Of a DNA stretch of 64,000 nt, positions 1 to 9,577 are shown piece by piece. The notes beneath the pieces are model-generated. The model ran no database searches. It saw only the letters and a program-made list of their open reading frames with translations, and was not told where the DNA came from. The stretch is from Orobanche coerulescens. Taxonomy: Eukaryota; Streptophyta; Magnoliopsida; Lamiales; Orobanchaceae. The stretch's first letter is position 1. The number at the start of each line of letters is the position of its first letter. The position numbers and the translations under genes are program-made. Where the stretch lies: the NCBI GenBank assembly GCA_033398695.1, contig JAWKAU010000219.1:1-64000 (forward strand), written 5' to 3'.

Positions 1-215
1 AAACCCTTGTTCTTGATCGTTCAAGTCTTCTTGATCGATACTATCGCTTTTTCCGATATTACTTCCATTTTTCATTTGTTCGAATTTTCATCGTCATATT
101 TGATATTACTCCCACAAAATACATCCAAAAACACCCATAATCATAAAAAGCCTTCTGATATTCCTACATACACTCCGAACGATACGTATCCGCCTCTCCT
201 GGATAATTCGCATCA
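1..215 (+). repeat. O 5' LTR, 3' portion (R/U5), cut by window edge
   Basis: It matches the end of O's 3' LTR (about 20648-20867) nearly base for base, with a 5-base deletion near 163. It ends AATTCGCATCA, a one-base variant of the family terminus CGTATCA, and both O LTR copies share that variant. A primer site follows 4 bases later. Confidence 0.9.
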
Positions 216-219
216 TAAG

Positions 220-251
220 TGGTATCGGAGCCCAGGGTCATCTCCTTGGGC
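220..251 (+). promoter_or_regulatory. O primer binding site and overlapping stem-loop
   Basis: TGGTATCGGAGCC (220-232) is complementary to the 3' end of plant initiator methionine tRNA with one mismatch. Bases 230-251 form a hairpin, GCCCAGGG-TCATCT-CCTTGGGC, with one G-U pair. The same hairpin recurs after the primer sites of K, L, G and M, so it may be part of the genomic RNA leader structure. Confidence 0.85.
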
Positions 252-292
252 GATTTATTCAACGATTTATTCAACGATTTATTCAACGATTT
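251..292 (+). repeat. 12-bp tandem repeat in O leader
   Basis: Three perfect copies of CGATTTATTCAA plus a partial fourth (CGATTT). K and L have a single copy at the equivalent place, so the expansion is specific to O. Confidence 0.85.
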
Positions 293-322
293 CTTATCAA
301 GAACTATCTCTTGATTCTTATT

Positions 323-1597
323 ATGGATTTCTCCAATCTCGATTTCTTGATGAAACTCCGTGATGCACTAAACGGCTTACCGGAGCAACGTATGCAAGAA
401 AGACGCAGAGACGATGCCAACGATATTGATTTCTTGGCCAAATTCCGCAGCATACCGGAATTTCACGGAGATAGTAATCCAGATGCGTGCATAGATTGGC
501 TCCGTGCTTGCGAGGAGCACTCGGACTTCAAAGCTGCACCGATCAACCGCCGCGTTTCGTTGGTGGCAAGGCGCCTCCGCGGTAGCGCCGCCGTCTGGTG
601 GCAAAAACTGAAACAGTCCCGTTCACAAAAACGTAAGCCAAAAATCAGAGATTGGTAAAAATTCATAAAACATTTCAATCGAAGGTTCAAATCATGCCAC
701 CACCAGTCCTTCGACGCCCCGCCGCCGACATTCGATCAAAGGTTTTTCCCCATCAAGGAATTCCCAGTAGAGTCCTTTCTCCATGAAGATGATGTCCCTA
801 CTGTCATTTTTAATAAAGTAGACGAGACAGAGGTTTCAACGGCGCCATACAACGAAGAAGATGAGTTGAGCCGTATTTCCCTAATTGATGAACTTGGATA
901 TTACTATTATGAGCATGATCCAATTAGTTGTGTTGGCCAAATTGATCAAAACGGGTCAAATTATTTTAATGATGAGGAGCTGGTTAGTGTCATGAAAATT
1001 GGGCCGGATTATGAAGGGCCACCAGTATTTGATACCGAACCAGTTGACAAAGAGGAACCCATAATTGATTCCGTGTTTTCAATTTTTGATGGTGAACCCG
1101 ACGTGAAATTATCAGTGTTTCCAATTCTGGAGGAGGAACCCGATGTGGAGTTAACCGTGCGTCCCATTTCAGATATCCACTCATGTCATGATATCAGTAT
1201 TACCGGGCGAAGTAATTATTATTATTTTATTAATAATGATAGTTATTTTGTTGGTGATTCTCGAGGGCCCCCCACTACCTATCGTCTCAAAATTTTGGGC
1301 CATGTACGCACGACGGACATTTTTGAGATCAAGTACTTAGAGACTTTAATTAATTATCTTGATGACGAAGGAAGATCGGAATTGAGGACAATTCCCTTTA
1401 AAGGTGGAGGGGATGATACGGAATTGACTAGTCCAAATAAAGAAAACGAAGCAAGGATCGACGTGAATGGCCTTACAACGCGTCATGCACGTACAACAAC
1501 ATTTTTTGGCGAGAAAACGGATATAAGACGTAAAAAGAATGTCCAACCTGCCGGAAAATGTCCAACCGACCGGAAAATATCCAGCCTGCCGGAATAA
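323..1597 (+). pseudogene. O polyprotein: Gag-like domain + acidic region + integrase C-terminal tail, one in-frame stop
   Basis: One frame runs from ATG 323 (MDFSNLDFLMKLRDAL) to TAA 1595-1597, broken only by TAA at 656-658. Residues ~1-112 resemble a retrotransposon Gag fold: PEFHGDSNPDACIDWL, then RRVSLVARRLRGSAAVWWQKL, then a RDW..FIKHF end. They differ from the Gag of A-G. Residues ~130-330 are strongly acidic, with three imperfect ~14-residue repeats (EEPIIDSVFSIFDG, EPDVKLSVFPILEE, EPDVELTVRPISDI; 1052-1173). The last ~35 internal codons (YLDDEGRSELRTIPFKGGGDDT) equal the integrase C-terminus of the autonomous copies, and the frame continues into the LTR. There are no catalytic domains. 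L carries the same protein without a stop here, so the stop is probably a mutation. Confidence 0.75.
1400..1413 (+). promoter_or_regulatory. O polypurine tract
   Basis: AAAGGTGGAGGGGA immediately precedes the 3' LTR start TGATACGGA. It lies inside the reading frame, encoding part of FKGGGDD, as in every related element here. Confidence 0.85.
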
Positions 1598-2178
1598 GTC
1601 ACGCCTGTCGGAAAATGCCGAGCATTGCCGACCGAACTCGGCCGTGTCGTCCGGAACGGTCGAGTCATGCTCGTCTGGAATAGCCAAGGTCGCTGTCAGC
1701 CGAACCCGACCGTGCCAGGAGACACGGTCGAGTCCTACTCGCCCACAACTACCGAAACCCACTGCCCAGACGCCCGACCGTGTTCCAGGACATGATCGAG
1801 TCCACGCCGAACGTCCCTATCGCGCCGAGTCACTGTCGGACGAGTCAATGTCGGACATCCCTGTCGCGCCGCGACCGTGTCAAGCGGACACGGTCGAGTC
1901 ACTGCCGACGTCCTTGTCAGCGCCGCGCCCGTGTCGAGTCCCTGCCAGCGCCTGTCGACCGCGCCGCGGCCGTGTCACGGGACACGGTCGAGTCCCTGCC
2001 GGCATCCCCATATTTTATACACTTTTGTGTATTTTTGTCCTCTTTTTCTTTCTTTACTTGAGGGATTGTGTCTCCCTTTTATTTGATTTGTGTTCCCTTT
2101 TTGTATTTTATGTTGATTTGTTTTGATTATTCAAAGATTTTATAATCTTTGAATTGTTTTTTTTATTGTTATAGGTAG
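1414..2178 (+). repeat. O 3' LTR, first part (U3), interrupted at 2178
   Basis: Starts TGATACGGAATTGAC. The first ~180 bases code for the C-terminal tail. Bases ~1540-2010 are GC-rich with repeated CCGTGTC/GACACGG-type inverted repeats and GCCGGAAAATG repeats. A T-rich stretch follows. The LTR breaks at GGTAG (2174-2178), the target duplication of A and B, and resumes at 20426. Confidence 0.88.
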
Positions 2179-3041
2179 TGATACGATATCTAATATTCCA
2201 GTCGAAGAAACTCCGATAAAAATCGACATCCATGATGATGCAAATTCGCATGGCCATGCATCGTTATACTTAGGAGAAAATGTTACACGGATTGGAGTTA
2301 CGTTACTAATCGGAACCGGAGTTACGTAAATATGGCGACGGAATTAACGCGAATCGGCCGGAACATGGAGGATCGGCCGATTGGTCCACACCCGAAGATT
2401 TGTCAAGCATCCCTTTCCAAGTTTGTCAAAGTCACCAAAGCTTTAGATTATTCAAAAGTACCCTTCCCCACCCTTGAAAAAATCGGCCCAAACATGATCA
2501 TCAAAAATCTTCATGATCTTGCCAAATCAAAGAAGATCTCACCTTTTGCCCCACCTTGAAGATTTCGGCCGAGCATGCTAAAGGAGGGAGATTTCCATTT
2601 TCGTTTTTTCTTGTTGTTTTTGTATTATTTCGGCCGATTAGGATGTTGTTAGGAAGTTTCCTTTTCTTTTGTTGTATTTTCTTTCGGTTGGAAACTACTA
2701 TATATAGTAGTGCTCGTTGTGGTTGTAAGACATCGAGAATCATAATAAACTTTGTATTTCCTTTGAAATATACGTTGAACGAGTTCGACAAACCTTAGTT
2801 ATTGTTTGACGAGTTTCGAGATTTTAACTTTAATCAATTCTCAAAAGGTCTTGGGAAGCGATTACCCTTTTATCGAGTTATAGGTCTAGTTCGATAAAAA
2901 CACACCAAACTCCGTACATCATACTCATCACGGCCGAATCCCACATAAAATTCGTCCATCACCTTTGTAATTTCGATCCATATTGTAAACGTGTTAATCT
3001 TCCGTTGTGTTTTATACGTATTACTTACGTAATTCGTATCA
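2179..3041 (+). repeat. A 5' LTR
   Basis: TGATACGATATCTAATATTCC ... ACGTAATTCGTATCA, with a 7-bp terminal inverted repeat. The palindromic TATA region ACTACTATATATAGTAGT lies at 2694-2711. U3 has several CGGCCG motifs. The integrase tail-coding segment (ending TAA about 2328) is the first ~150 bases. Confidence 0.93.
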
Positions 3042-3045
3042 TAAG

Positions 3046-3058
3046 TGGTATCGAGACA
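3046..3058 (+). promoter_or_regulatory. A primer binding site
   Basis: TGGTATCGAGACA, four bases after the LTR. It resembles the initiator-Met tRNA complement TGGTATCAGAGCC with one base missing. Confidence 0.8.
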
Positions 3059-3092
3059 CTTGTCTCACAGTACCTCGACATCACTGAAGAAG

Positions 3093-4095
3093 ATGGCATT
3101 CACCGATGAAGAAGTAGCACAACTACGTGACGTTCTTCGTGGCTTGCCGGAGCCAGAATCCATGCACGACGAGGACATGACACCATGCATGCACCACGAC
3201 ATGCGGATGAATACAAGACGGCGAACTTAGGAGTTCGTAGGCGGCACCGATCTGAAGTTTATCCGAGGTGGGAAAGAAAAATTGAACGAATGTTTGAGTT
3301 CAAGGAGCTCAATGACGAGGTACGTTGCAAGTACGCGATCCTCAAACTTGGAAAGGAGCTTCCCTTTGGTTTGAGCGAATGAAGACGCAGAGAAGTCGTG
3401 GAAAAGAGAAGATACGTTCGTGGGATTCCCTAAAAGGAAACTACGAAAAAGATATGTCCCGCTACACACAAGCTAAGTCTGTACCGAAAAATTTCGACCT
3501 CACGCAAGGAAAGTTAAGTGTCGAGGAGTACATCGAGGAGTTTGAAAACTTATCCTTGATGGGAGAACTTGAAGAAAGCGAAGAATTGCGCATGTCCCGT
3601 TTCCTACGAGGTTTGAACAAAAACATTGCTAATTCCGTGGAACTCTACCCCTATTCTGACTTCGATACTTTATGCGGACTTTGCATAAAGTTAGAAAATC
3701 AAAACAAAACCAAACTCTCTAAACCCGAATTCCCACCTAAATACGGAAATACCAACTTTGGCGAGTTCTAGCTCGTTTCCAAAACCTGTCACCACAAGCC
3801 AGTCCGTTACTACCATTCCAAAAACCCCTACCACACCAAAAGAAACGAGCCTATCTAAAGTCCGATGTTTCAAATGTCAAGGATTTGGACACTATCAAAG
3901 TGCTTGTCCGAATCGGAGGATTGTGACGTTACGAGAAGCCCTAGCCGCCCGAGAGGAATTATTAGCCGAAGAAGAAAGAGTTGGAGACGTTTTTAACTTA
4001 GAAGCTGACGAAGAAGAAGAATGCGAGGCATACGATGCCCCGAACTATGACACGAACCTTGTCCTTCGCATGTTACAAACGAAGGCGGCCCAGTG
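3093..4095 (+). pseudogene. gag: A gag, frameshifted
   Basis: Starts at ATG 3093 (MAFTDEEVAQLRDVLRGLPEP), the conserved family start. Pieces of the Gag core follow in different frames: ERKIERMFEFKELND (~3275), EEYIEEFENLSLMGEL (~3520), MSRFLRGLNKNIANSVELYP (~3590). The knuckle C-FK-C-QGFG-H-YQSA-C is at 3866-3907, then an acidic stretch. At least four frame changes separate these. Gag would coat the genomic RNA and assemble particles. Confidence 0.85.
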
Positions 4096-5490
4096 ACGAA
4101 GAACAACGAGACCAAATCTTTCACACGAAGTGTCGTGTCGGAGAGAAATGGTGTAGCCCGATCATTGACGGTGGAAGTTGTGCGACGTGGCATCGGCGAG
4201 ATGGTCTCAAAACTCGGCTTGATCACCACGGCCCATCCCAAGCCGTATGCACTCCATTGGCTCGATGATGGGAACAAAGTGAAGGTTTCAAGACAAGTGA
4301 AGGTCGGACTCACCATGGGTTCGTATGACGATGATATTACATGCGATGTATTACCGATGGACGCATGTCACGTGTTATTAGGAAGACCTTGGTTATTTGA
4401 TCGGGACGTACTACACCGAGGGAGGAGTAATGAGTATGAGCTACGTGACAAAGGTAAAAATTGTCCTTAAACCTATGTCACCTCAAGCTATCCGGACGAT
4501 GAGTTCGAAAAAAGTCGAAGGGCCGAAACTTACGATGTTTGCAAACGAGAAAGAGGTCGAACACGCCATTGACGATGGCGAACGTGTTTATTTGATGATG
4601 ATAAAGGAGGTCGAAATCTTGCCACCAAATCGCAAAATGAGGAGGAGATAGAAGCACTATTACACGAGTTTTGGACGTATTTCGAAGACTTGCGGTAGGA
4701 TTACCACCTATCCGCGGGATTGAACACCGATTGATCTTATACGGGAGCTCCATTACCGAACAAAGCGGCGTATCGTTGTAATCCCGAAGAAACCAAAGAA
4801 CTACAACGTCAAATTGATGAACTCATGAATCACGGATATGTCAGAAAGTTTAAGTCCGTGTGCGGTTCCGGTTCTACTTGTGCCAAAAAAGACGGACGTG
4901 GCGAATGTGTATTGTGATGGGGACCGTGAATAACATCACCGTCAAGTATCGGTTTCCCATCCCGAGACTAGACGACATCCGGACGAGCTACATGGCTCGG
5001 TTATATTTTCCAAAGTTGATTTACGGAGCGGATACCATCAAATCCGCATGCGAGAGGGAGACGAATGGAAAACGGCGTTTAAAACGAAGAATGGACTTTA
5101 CGAATGGGTTGTGATGCCATTCGGCCTCACCAACGCCCGAGCACCTTTATGAGGTTGATGAACGAGGTTCTTAAACCTTTCTTGGGAAAGTTTGTTGTCG
5201 TGTACTTAGACGACATTTTGATCTGATCGGTCCGTAGAAGAACATCTCGAACATTTGCGGTACGTGTTTGAGACGCTAAGGGAACAAAAACTTTATGGAA
5301 AACGGGAGAAGTGTACTTTCCTAGTCGAGAGTCTTGTCTTTCTCGGCTATGTTGTTTCAAAAGACGGAGTTTCGGTCGACCAAGAGAAGATCGCGGCAAT
5401 CAAGTCGTGGCCGACCCCAAAGACAATCACGGAGGTACGGTCATTTCACGGCCTCGCTTCTTTTTACCGACGATTCATACGGACTTGACA
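4096..5490 (+). pseudogene. pol: A protease and reverse transcriptase, heavily frameshifted
   Basis: Remnants of the aspartic protease (ATTGACGGTGGAAGTTGT at ~4164; PMDACHVLLGRPWLFDRD at ~4353) are followed by RT blocks. Those are [11 protein letters not shown] (~4856), [10 protein letters not shown] (~4948), VMPFGLTNA (~5113), [10 protein letters not shown] (~5197) and [22 protein letters not shown] (~5399, connection domain). Each block is in a different frame. The Y-L-D-D catalytic motif can be read in the DNA. Confidence 0.83.
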
Positions 5491-7393
5491 CTATCTCCAT
5501 CCGATCACGGAGTGTCTGAAAAAGGGAACTTTTGCTTGGAACGAGACGGCCCAAAAGGCTTTTGAAAACTTAAAAGGAAAATTATGTGAAGCGCCGATTT
5601 TGACGTTGCCCGATTTTTCACAACCGTTTGAGGTAGAATGCGATGCTAGCGGAGTTGGAATCGGGGCAGTACTCATTCAGAGAGGCCCCATTGCCTATTT
5701 TCGGAGAAGTTAAGTGGCGCCCGAGTGAATTATTGTACTTACGACAAGGAGTTCTATGCTATCGTAAGAGCACTCGATCATTGGAGTCATTATCTGTTTC
5801 AAACATTTCGTGCCGCATTCGGATCACGAGTCGTTGAAATACATCAACGGACGAGTAAGCTAAGCCCGAGGCATGCAAAATGGGTGGAATTTTTACAATC
5901 TTTTCATTTTTCATCCAAGTACAAAGACGGAAGAGTAATGTAGTGGCGGATGCACTGTCGAGACGGTATGCCTTACTGTCGATGCTAGATGTTCGTTTGT
6001 TGGGATTCGAGACTTTGAAAGATCATTACAACGACGATTTGGATTTCGGGGAAATTTTTAACCGTTGTAAAACGGCCCCGTACGAGGAATTTGTTTTACA
6101 AGATGGCTTTCTCTTCAAGGGGAATAAACTATGTGTGCCGAGACATACAATTCGGGAATTGCTGGTTCGGGAGGCGCACGGAGGAGGACTAGCCGGTCAC
6201 TTCGGCTCGACCAAGATCAGAGGTGCTAAAAGAACATTTCTTTTGGCCGAAGATGTATGGTGACGTCAGCACAATCGTGAGCAAATGCGTAACTTGTCAT
6301 ATGATGAAAAGTTCGTTCAAGTCGAGTACATACATGCCGTTGCCGATACCGTTACGACCGTGGGAGGATGTCTCGATGGATTTTATTGTGGCTTTACCTC
6401 GTACTCAACGAGGCAAAGACTCGATCATGGTGGTCGTCGACCGTTTTTCAAAAATGGCTCACTTTGTCGCATGCCACAAAACCGATGATGCAAGCAACGT
6501 GGCGGACTTGTATTTCCGGGAAATAGTTCGTTTACACGGAGTTCCAAAACTATCGTGTCGGATCGAGATTCCAAATTTCGAGTTACTTCGAATACTTTAT
6601 GGAGGAAAGTCGGTACTAAACTCCTATTCAAGACTTCACATCACCCGCAAGCAGACGGACAGACCGAGGTAACTAATCGAACCTTGGGAGCATTATTACG
6701 AGGATTGGTAAATAAAACTCAGAAAGATTGGGACGTTAAACTTGCTCATGCCGAATTCGCATACAACCGATCACCGGTTATGCCACGGCTCATTCACCTT
6801 TTGAAGTGGTATACGGATTAAATCCGCACTTGCCATTGGACTTGATTCCCCTGCCGAGCAACGAATTGGTTCACAAGGACGCCGAAGCAAAACTCAAATC
6901 CATGATGAAGTTACACGAAAAGATACGGGAACGGATTAAAGAAGTAAATGAAATATACAAACGGAAGTCGAACAAAAATAAAAAGACGAAATTATTTGAT
7001 GTTGGCGACTTGGTTTGGATACATTTGAGAAAAGAAAGATTCCCAAGCAAACGGAAGAACAAATTGATGCCGAGAGCCGAGGGTCCGTACAAAATTGTGG
7101 AAAAGGTGAACGACAACGCATACAAAGTCGAACTTCCGCGAATACGAGTACACGCGACATTCAACGTAGGTGATCTCTCACCTTATCTTGACGACGATGG
7201 CATTGCAGAATTGAGGTCAATTCCTTTCAAAGACGGAGGGAATGATACGATATCTAATATTCCAGTCGAAGAAACTCCGATAAAAATCGACATCCATGAT
7301 GATGCAAATTCGCATGGCCATGCATCGTTATACTTAGGAGAAAATGTTACACGGATTGGAGTTACGTTACTAATCGGAACCGGAGTTACGTAA
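5491..7393 (+). pseudogene. pol: A RNase H and integrase, frameshifted; last ORF runs into 3' LTR
   Basis: RNase H starts near [16 protein letters not shown] (~5634). The integrase zinc-binding part ([13 protein letters not shown], then CVTCHMMKS ~6290), [20 protein letters not shown] (~6377) and the third catalytic region around TNRTLG (~6672) lie in separate frames. The intact final ORF (6806-7393) has the GPY module (AEGPYKIVEKVNDNAYKVEL) and YLDDDGIAELRSIPFKDGG. It crosses the LTR boundary at 7243 and ends ...IGVTLLIGTGVT with TAA 7391-7393. Confidence 0.85.
7229..7242 (+). promoter_or_regulatory. A polypurine tract
   Basis: AAAGACGGAGGGAA directly before the 3' LTR, embedded in the integrase reading frame. 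Confidence 0.88.
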
Positions 7394-8108
7394 ATATGGC
7401 GACGGAATTAACGTCGAATCGGCCGGAACATGGAGGATCGGCCGATTGGTCCACACCGAAGATTTGTCAAGCATCCCTTTCCAAGTTTGTCAAAGTCACC
7501 AAAGCTTTAGATTATTCAAAAGTACCCTTCCCCACCCTTGAAAAATCGGCCCAAACATGATCATCAAAAATCTTCATGATCTTGCCAAATCAAAGAAGAT
7601 CTCACCTTTTGCCCCACCTTGAAGATTTCGGCCGAGCATGCTAAAGGAGGGAGATTTCCATTTTCGTTTTTTCTTGTTGTTTTTGTATTATTTCGGCCGA
7701 TTAGGATGTTGTTAGGAAGTTTCCTTTTCTCGTTTTGTTGTATTTTCTTTCGGTTGGAAACTACTATATATAGTAGTGCTCGTTGTGGTTGTAAGACATC
7801 GAGAATCATAATAAACTTTGTATTTCCTTTGAAATATACGTTGAACGAGTTCGACAAACCTTAGTTATTGTTTCGACGAGTTTCGAGATTTTAACTTTAA
7901 TCAATTCTCAAAAGGTCTTGGGAAGCGATTACCCTTTTATCGAGTTATAGGTCTAGTTCGATAAAAACACACCAAACTCCGTACATCATACTCATCACGG
8001 CCGAATCCCACATAAAATTCGTCCATCACCTTTGTAATTTCGATCCATATTGTAAACGTGTTAATCTTCCGTTGTGTTTTATACGTATTACTTACGTAAT
8101 TCGTATCA
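7243..8108 (+). repeat. A 3' LTR
   Basis: 866 bp against 863 in the 5' copy. Differences seen are all small indels: TCTCGTTTTG against TCTTTTG, TTTCGACG against TTTGACG, CACACCGA against CACACCCGA. Palindromic TATA at 7760-7777. Confidence 0.93.
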
Positions 8109-8113
8109 GGTAG
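8109..8113. repeat. GGTAG target duplication shared by A and B
   Basis: GGTAG occurs at 2174-2178, here, and at 20426-20430. One copy lies on each outer side and a single copy between the two elements. Confidence 0.92.
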
Positions 8114-9131
8114 TGATACGATATCTAATATTCCAGTCGAAGAAGCTCCAATAAAAATCGACCTCCATGATGATGCAAATTCGCATGGCCATGCATCGTT
8201 ATACTTAGGAGAAAATGTTAATCGGATTGGAGTTACGTTGTTAATCGGAATCGGAATAACGTAAAACTCGACGACGGAATCGGTCCGAAAGCATGAAAAA
8301 CCGGCCGTATCATGCTTGAAAGGGACTCATGATTGTCAAGATACATGACATCAACAAATCGGCCCTACTAGATATTGAGAAAGACTTTCATCACCTAATA
8401 ACACCAAAATTCACCATGATCTCCTTCCCCACAAAAATCGGCCATATCATGAGATTGAGGAAGACTTTCTTCAAGCATGTTCTTCATGTCACCATCAAGA
8501 TATCTTCATCAAATCTACACCAAATCCTCCTCACTCCTTGATTAAGATCGGCCGATTGGAAGCTTGCAAGAAGGGATGATTTGTGAAGACTTTCATCAAG
8601 GATCCTTCATGTCACCATTATGAAATAAAGACCAAGATTTCTTCATGTCTCAATCAAACAATAAAATCCAAGATTGCTTGGTATCTCCTTGATATTTTCG
8701 GCCGATTAGGATGTTGCTAGGAAGTTTCGTTTTCTCGTTTTGTTGTATTTTCTTTCGGATGGAAACTACTATATATAGTAGTGCTCGTTGTATTTGTAAC
8801 ATATCTTGAATCATAATAAACCTTGTATTTCCTTTGAAATATACGTTGAACGAGTTCAACAAACTTTAGTTATTGTTTCGACGCGTCTCGAGATTTTAAC
8901 TTGATCAATTCTCAAAAGGTCTTGGGAAGAGATTACCTTTTATCGAGTTATAGGTCTAGTTCGATAAAACACATCAAACTCCGTACATCATACTACATCA
9001 CGGCCGAAAACCGTATAATTTCAGGCCACCACCTTGTATTTTTGGTTGATACTTTGATACTTGTCAAGACATAATAATCTTCCGTTGTATTTTATACGCT
9101 TTACGTACACTTACATACGTAATTCGTATCA
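8114..9131 (+). repeat. B 5' LTR
   Basis: TGATACG...CGTATCA. U3 differs from A's: it is longer, with TTCATCAAG/CATGTCACC runs. The R/U5 half is very similar. Palindromic TATA at 8765-8782. Confidence 0.93.
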
Positions 9132-9135
9132 TAAG

Positions 9136-9148
9136 TGGTATCAGAGCC
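9136..9148 (+). promoter_or_regulatory. B primer binding site
   Basis: TGGTATCAGAGCC, the cleanest match in the window to the initiator-Met tRNA 3' end complement. Confidence 0.92.
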
Positions 9149-9182
9149 ATTTGTCTCACAGTTCTCGACGCTACTCAAGAAG

Positions 9183-9500
9183 ATGGCATTCACCGATGAA
9201 GAAGTAGCACAACTACGTGACGTTCTTCGTGGCTTACCGGAGCCCAGAATCCAAGCACGACGAGGATACGACACCATGCATGCACCACGACATGCTGATG
9301 AATACAAGACAAGCGAACTCCCGGAGTTCGTAGGCGGCACCGATCCCGAGGTTTATTTGGAGTGGGAAAGAAAAATTGAACGAATGTTTGAGTTCAAGGA
9401 TCTCAATGACGAGGTACGTTGCAAGTACGCGATCCTCAAACTTGGAAAGGGAGCTTCCCTTTGGTTTGAGCGAATGAAGACACAAAGAGTTCGTCTTTAA
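9183..9500 (+). pseudogene. gag: B gag, N-terminal third
   Basis: ATG 9183 opens MAFTDEEVAQLRDVLRGLPEP. The frame continues through TSELPEFVGGTDPEVYLEWE and GKGASLWFERMKTQRVRL, where the family's RAGKEKIRSW is lost to an indel at about 9493 and a stop follows. The start is shared with A, C, D, F and J. Confidence 0.88.
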
Positions 9501-9577
9501 AAGAGAAGATACGTTCGTGGGATTCTCTAAAAAAGAAACTACGAAAGAGATATGTCCCGACTACACACAAGTTAAGC

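Larger units (their letters stand above)
2179..8108 (+). mobile_element. CRM-like Ty3/gypsy element A, complete structure, coding region broken
   Basis: 5' LTR 2179-3041, internal 3042-7242, 3' LTR 7243-8108. Flanking GGTAG occurs at 2174-2178 and 8109-8113. All gag-pol domains are present in order but split by many short indels. LTR copies differ almost only by 1-3 base indels, which suggests recent insertion or consensus errors. Confidence 0.93.

Noticed and set aside
220..232. tRNA-like sequence after LTRs
   Set aside because: Only the 3'-end complement of initiator Met tRNA is present; no cloverleaf, so these are primer sites and not tRNA genes.
1539..2126. 195-codon open frame in O's LTR
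   Set aside because: It lies in GC-rich repetitive U3, has low complexity (repeated RPC, ESL), and other frames are equally open; no homologue or start context.
4860..5490. Host kinase- or nuclease-like genes among short frames
   Set aside because: All short frames there read RT blocks out of register; no non-retroelement motif found.
7243..7393. Separate envelope-like gene after integrase
   Set aside because: The frame is continuous with integrase, short, and without signal peptide or membrane segment; it is a C-terminal tail.
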